A stretch of 64,000 nucleotides of DNA, from positions 16,326,670-16,390,669 of the forward strand of contig NC_133778.1 in NCBI RefSeq assembly GCF_003597395.2, read 5' to 3'. The number at the start of each line of letters is the position of its first letter. Positions within the stretch are counted from its first letter, which is position 1. A program made the translations under genes and the position numbers. Positions 59,677 through 64,000 of the stretch are shown piece by piece. Source of the stretch: Chelonoidis abingdonii. Taxonomy: Eukaryota > Chordata > Testudines > Testudinidae. The notes beneath the pieces were generated by a model that was given only the letters and a program-made list of their open reading frames with translations, had not been told where the DNA came from and did no database searches.

Positions 59677-60984
59677 CCATAGGTCAGCAATTCAAATCCA
59701 AGCATGAGTCTGTACTGACCAGGACTTATTCCCATCTGATGGCCGCTCAGCAGGGTCTGAGAAATGAGGCAGTAGGTTTCAGTCCAGTTCCAAAGAAAAG
59801 CTCCACCTCATTGTCATTCTCTGTCACCTTTGCAGGACAAAATTTTGAGTGAACCAGGGGCGCTGAGCACTTCGTTCCCCCCTGGAAGCAGTCCTTGCTG
59901 TTCAGACACATTGATGGACAGTACGGGACCAGGACTCTGGAGCATGAACGCCAACAGCTTTTTCCAGTTTGGCAACTTTCATGAAACCCAAAATTCACTA
60001 CAACTAGATTTTTAAACATACAACTTTCTATCCCCCTTGCTGTTTAAAAATCCCAAATGAGCAAGCTATTTCACATTGCAAAGGACTCAGAGCAACCTCT
60101 TTTCATGAAACATTTCACTCTATGTAGCAATATCCATTTCAGAACCCATCCAGCTAGGTATTTAAACACTCATTACAGTCTTTTGGGTAAATAACACGTT
60201 TTTAAAATGTTCTAAATACACAGTAGGCCCTAACCCAACAGACCCTAATTGCTTTGAAGGAGCCATTAGATTCTATCAAGTCAATAGAATGAAGGGAGGG
60301 GGTTAAAGTCACTCACCATCTAGTTACATAATCCACAATTTTAAAGTCCAAAAATAAGTATTTACACAAGAAACACTGAGGGCTTTGCAACAGCCATCAT
60401 AATTTATCATGTCAACTTCAGCATGGAGCCTTTGCTCTTTTCCAAGGGCCTGTGTAAAAAAAAAACTTAAACCACGACTTGATGCACCAAGAAGTACATC
60501 TATGAAAAATGTCAGGCTGTGATGGGCCGCAGCAGGATAGCCAGGAAGATCAAAGGTAAAGCCCCCATGCCGTCCTTAGCGCCCATGCTGTTCTCTTGGC
60601 CGGATGTCCGTCACCCACCTAGGTGAAATGTCAAGAACAAAGCAAGCTGCCCTGTTACTGAACGTGGGACTCCAGCTACATTGTTCAAAGGTAATGCAGG
60701 GCCTTGGCTTCGTATTTATAAACCATTCGCCCTCGTTCAGCTGAGCAAAGTCGGGCTCTGCACACAAAGTGCAGGTCTCCCAGCCCAAGGTCTCACATGG
60801 TCAGAAGCAAGGCTAGGCAGTGAAACAACATTTGAGCAGGGAAGCCAGACAAGTGCCATTATTTAGGTACAATATGTACAATGTATTCCAGAGCCCCTGT
60901 GTTGAGAATTTAGATACAGGAAATGCGCGTCTTCCAAGCCAGGCAGCTGATTGATACAGATGCATTATGTAAAAATAAAACAAA

Positions 60985-61180
60985 TCATGCCTAACAGGGC
61001 AGTGCCCAAGGGCCCAGCTAGTGTGCTAGGCATTGTGCATACACGGTAGGGGACAATCCCTGCCCTCGGGAGCTTACAGTGTAATTAGACAAGCCAGACC
61101 CAGGATTGGGGAAGGATAGAACACACAAGCAGAGTGAACAATGTGCTGGCAGCCAGTGGCATATAAGTTCCAAGGGGGCG
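60985..61180 (-). repeat. LINE-like fragment
   Basis: GGCATTGTGCATACACG, CAATCCCTGCCCTCGGGAGC and TTACAGTGTAATTAGACAAG resemble the antisense LINE sequence near 38560-38650. Confidence 0.45.
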
Positions 61181-62091
61181 GGGGGAACGGAAGCGGGTGG
61201 TTAATGAGGCCGGGATCAGCATTTAGAAAAGGGAGGGGGACAAAGCTGGGGAGAAGAGGCTAAGAAGGGCAGATGTGGCATAAATGTGAGGTGAAGAGAT
61301 TGTGATGGGGGCCAATCAGCACAAGGCTGAGACAGACCAATCAAAACTGTAGGAAGTTCTCCGAATGTCCATAGGTCCTTCCTCCCCTTTGGTGGCTTCT
61401 GCTCTGCCCTGCTGGAGTCGCTGGCTAACCCCTCTCTGCATTTTTCCCCCAAGGCAACATGGCAGGATGGAGGGGAGGCACTTATTCTCCTCTGCCTTGC
61501 ACCTGGTGTTGCCATTTTCACCTGGGCAAAGAAGGTGCAATGCGCTACCAAATCCTCATAGTTGAGGTAAATGACTACCCCTGGGCCAGGCAGCGGAGCC
61601 TTGTGTAACTGGAAACATTTCCCCCACTGCTAGCACTAGTTCTGCTGTAGTGAGTTTAGCAGTGTTGGGACTGGCACCATTTCAACTAACTCTGTTTGGA
61701 GCAGGTCTAATTGTCATGGTACTTAAAAAGATGGAGGCAACCAGCAAACTATCTACACTGCGGCTTCCAGCGTTTATGGCAGTGGAGCTGATGCAGTATT
61801 AACAAATATGGGACGTATCTGTAAAACTCCACTAGTGTAGATAAGGGGAATGGCTGTCTCCTCAAAGAACGCTAAGGGAATTAGACATCCAACTGCCTTA
61901 GGTCTTTTTGACAATCCCAGCTGATAAGTACAAAAATCCCAGGATACCCTCATCAAGAGAATTATTCAAGTTAATGCTTGTAGGCTAACACAAGATCAAT
62001 AACAGAATCAAATACGGAACTGCTCGCCAGCTGATGTGTCTCATTCTTACCAAGCACAGCTCCGCTCTCAGTGAGCAGAAATTGTCTACAA

Positions 62092-62387
62092 CAGTGATAC
62101 TCAGACCCCGTGGTTCAGGAGCCAAATTAGTGCTCAACATTACCCAAAAGAGCCACAGTTATGTCAATTCCTTGTTTCATTTACTGTCGATCGATGGATC
62201 TGTCTAATTCTCACAGCAAAATGACTGGCCAAGTAATCTACAATTGGTTAATATAGTAAAAGCATCCTGGTTGGTTAATAACTTAGATTGGTTAATAATT
62301 AAATCACACGGTTTTAATATCGTGTGCTGCAAAAAGACCTATTAAAGAGCTATTGGTGGCTCCTGAGCTTCAGTCTGAGTATCACTG
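62092..62387. mobile_element. hAT-type MITE
   Basis: The TIRs are CAGTGATACTCAGACCCCG and the complement of CAGTCTGAGTATCACTG. Target copies are GTCTACAA (62084-62091) and ATCTACAA (62388-62395), 7 of 8. AT-rich interior with repeated TTGGTTAATA units. Confidence 0.85.
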
Positions 62388-62584
62388 ATCTACAATGACA
62401 AGGTCTATCTCCAGAAACTCATATAGTGTCAGCCTAGGCCAGCAGTCTCCTGGAAGGAAAGAGCCACATGACGTCCAAACAGAAACTGCTGGTGGGATGG
62501 GGGAATACCTCAACATCTTTATTACATGGGGTAAAGGTAAAGCGCTAGATTAGGAATTCACAATATCTATCACCCACATACTCC

Positions 62585-62715
62585 CCTAAATTGTTCAGTT
62601 CTTTCGGGCAGAGTCTGTCTTTTTGTTCTGTCCTTATACAGGGCCGGGCAAACTGAGGTCCTGGTCTGTGAGGGATTCCAAGGCACTGCCACAATGCAAA
62701 AAAATACATTATAAT
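62585..62715 (+). repeat. CORE-SINE-like 3' tail
   Basis: GTTCTTTCGGGCAGAGTCTG, CCTTATACAGGGCCGGGCAA and AGGCACTGCCACAATGC, ending in an A-rich stretch. Confidence 0.55.
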
Positions 62716-62849
62716 ACCAACATATTTGTATTTATTTGTCATGCATTATGCTCACCTACGATACTCTAGAGGTAAGTCGTAATCCTACCAAATGTGCTTG
62801 CACTGATACAATACGTAATCCTATTATGGGTGTTCTGCTATGTATTCAT

Positions 62850-62868
62850 AAAAAAAAAAAAAAAAAAA
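62850..62868. repeat. Poly(A) tract
   Basis: Nineteen consecutive A residues. No retroposon body is recognisable just upstream. Confidence 0.95.
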
Positions 62869-63664
62869 GAACAGAAGCATAGACAAGCCAACCAATGCCT
62901 GCTAGATTTCATGTAAAAATAGAGCATTATTGACAGCCAGGCTCTAAGACTTAGATGCATCTGGAGCAGTGGCAAAAAACCTGCAACAAACTAACAGCTG
63001 ATAGAACATCTGGGAAGCCAGCACATCTGTTTCCCCTAACAACACGCATGTACACACTTTCCAGGGCAAACCAACGCGTGGCCCACCAGGGAAACACTCA
63101 TCAAAATAAAAAACACTAACAGAAAAAGACGAGAATGCCGTGGGGTTACATCCAGCAATTCCTAATTCCACAGTAACCGGCACAGAAAAAGGCCCTCTGC
63201 CATCTGTCATAGTTTGGATCAGGAACCAAATGCCCTAGTGACATTTCCAATTATTATTTATTGACAGTCTCCCAATTTTAAAGAAATTCTTGATCAGGGG
63301 AGAATTAAAAAACCGTGAGGCCTGCACAGGCGTCTGCTATTGTGCTTCGAAGAGAAGGGTGCCTTGTAAATAGCCACAGGCAGCTTCTGTATAGCTTCAG
63401 CACAGGCAAAACTTAGTTTAACAGAGCTCCGTGGATGTGCTTTGTTATTGTGCCAGTGTAAAGACCCCAGCAAACGTTACACGGGTCCAAACAATGCTGA
63501 GTTATAGGCAGGCTTTTGAAAGCACAGCCTCGCTCTCGTGACTACAAAACTTGGCCTGCCAGGGACTAAAACGTTTAAATCAACACTGGCTGGCTGCTCC
63601 AGTTCAATTACAAGCAGGACTTACGGGATGAAATCTGTGGTTGGTGTTATACAAGTGTTACTTT

Positions 63665-63711
63665 AGATTAGCTGACCATAATGGTCCCTTAAAAAGCTAT
63701 GAATCTGTGAA
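63665..63711 (+). mobile_element. CR1-type LINE 3' end
   Basis: GCTGACCATAATGGTCCCTT and AAAGCTATGAATCTGTGAA match the CR1 3' end family. Short. Confidence 0.6.
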
Positions 63712-64000
63712 CATTTTGACAGCCATGACCACAGAATCAGCGCTAAGGCATTACACTCTTCGGCAGCATAGGTATAGGTATAGCGACTGGCTAGCTCATG
63801 AACATTTTTCCCACCGGAAAAGTGTCAAGGTTAGAAAAACTTGGTGAACGAAGGAATTTCCAGATTTAGTCTCTGAATCTGCGCTCTGATAATAGGCTGA
63901 GCACTGAGGCCAATGCTTCTATCTGCGTGAAATGGGCCGGGTTGACGCATGCCATCCATGTCCTGTGGCACGTACCATGCACTGCTTGGCTGGGGCACTG

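Larger units (their letters stand above)
46916..64000. other. Intergenic region downstream of the PLEKHM3-like gene
   Basis: No coding exon is recognisable on either strand. It holds MITEs, LINE/SINE fragments, an LTR nested in a DNA transposon, and a repeat-poor block at 56.08-56.96 kb. I recognise nothing in about 47600-50100, 52270-55050, 59680-60980, 61180-62080 and 62720-63660. In human the next gene beyond the 3' end of PLEKHM3 is FZD5, so synteny predicts it further to the right, outside this window. That is inference. Confidence 0.6.

Overview
This is a vertebrate nuclear window, most likely from a turtle. The sequence is intron and intergenic DNA packed with repeats I recognise by memory as typical of turtles: CR1 LINE tails, CORE-SINE/MIR-like SINEs, many short hAT and PIF/Harbinger-like elements, a family of LTRs beginning TGTCATAA, and fold-back elements. 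The repeat names rest on recognition, not on a database search. There is nothing bacterial or plasmid-like. Open reading frames longer than 100 codons are by-products of repeats.

One gene is supported: the last two coding exons of a PLEKHM-family gene, best matched to PLEKHM3, on the + strand. The penultimate exon is 19458-19615 and the terminal coding exon 39389-39566 (stop at 39564-39566). They are separated by one 19.8 kb phase-2 intron. Together they encode the end of the Rubicon-homology zinc-binding region. Positions 1-19457 are the preceding intron, and the other exons lie upstream of the window. A long 3' UTR probably follows, with a good candidate poly(A) signal at 46896-46901. The rest, about 46.9-64 kb, is intergenic. 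In human the next gene on that side is FZD5, and no FZD5 exon is visible here.

Layout: 1-19.4 kb is intron with two minisatellite-bearing transposons (2.85-3.93 and 6.37-7.73 kb), an LTR-like GC-rich repeat (8.8-9.5 kb), a fold-back element (13.3 kb), a hAT (13.6 kb), a CR1 tail (15.4-16.05 kb) and MITEs. 19.6-39.4 kb is intron with a large fold-back element (20.1-20.5 kb), two abutting hATs (23.3-24.2 kb), GC-rich MITEs (27.6-28.4 kb), a minus-strand solo LTR (30.2-31.2 kb), a split LINE relic (31.75-32.8 kb) and a LINE fragment just before the last exon. 39.6-46.9 kb is presumed 3' UTR carrying a G-rich hAT. 46.9-64 kb holds MITEs, an LTR nested in a DNA transposon (50.8-52.3 kb), and a repeat-poor, CpG-containing block at 56.08-56.96 kb that looks like a conserved regulatory element.

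The most interesting signals are structural: a hammerhead-ribozyme-like core in a fold-back retroposon with a 12-bp target duplication, two hATs sharing one target octamer three times, a shared minisatellite module inside transposons with different ends, perfect hairpins, and the SOX/homeodomain motif cluster near 56.25 kb. I found no evidence for a new protein-based system.
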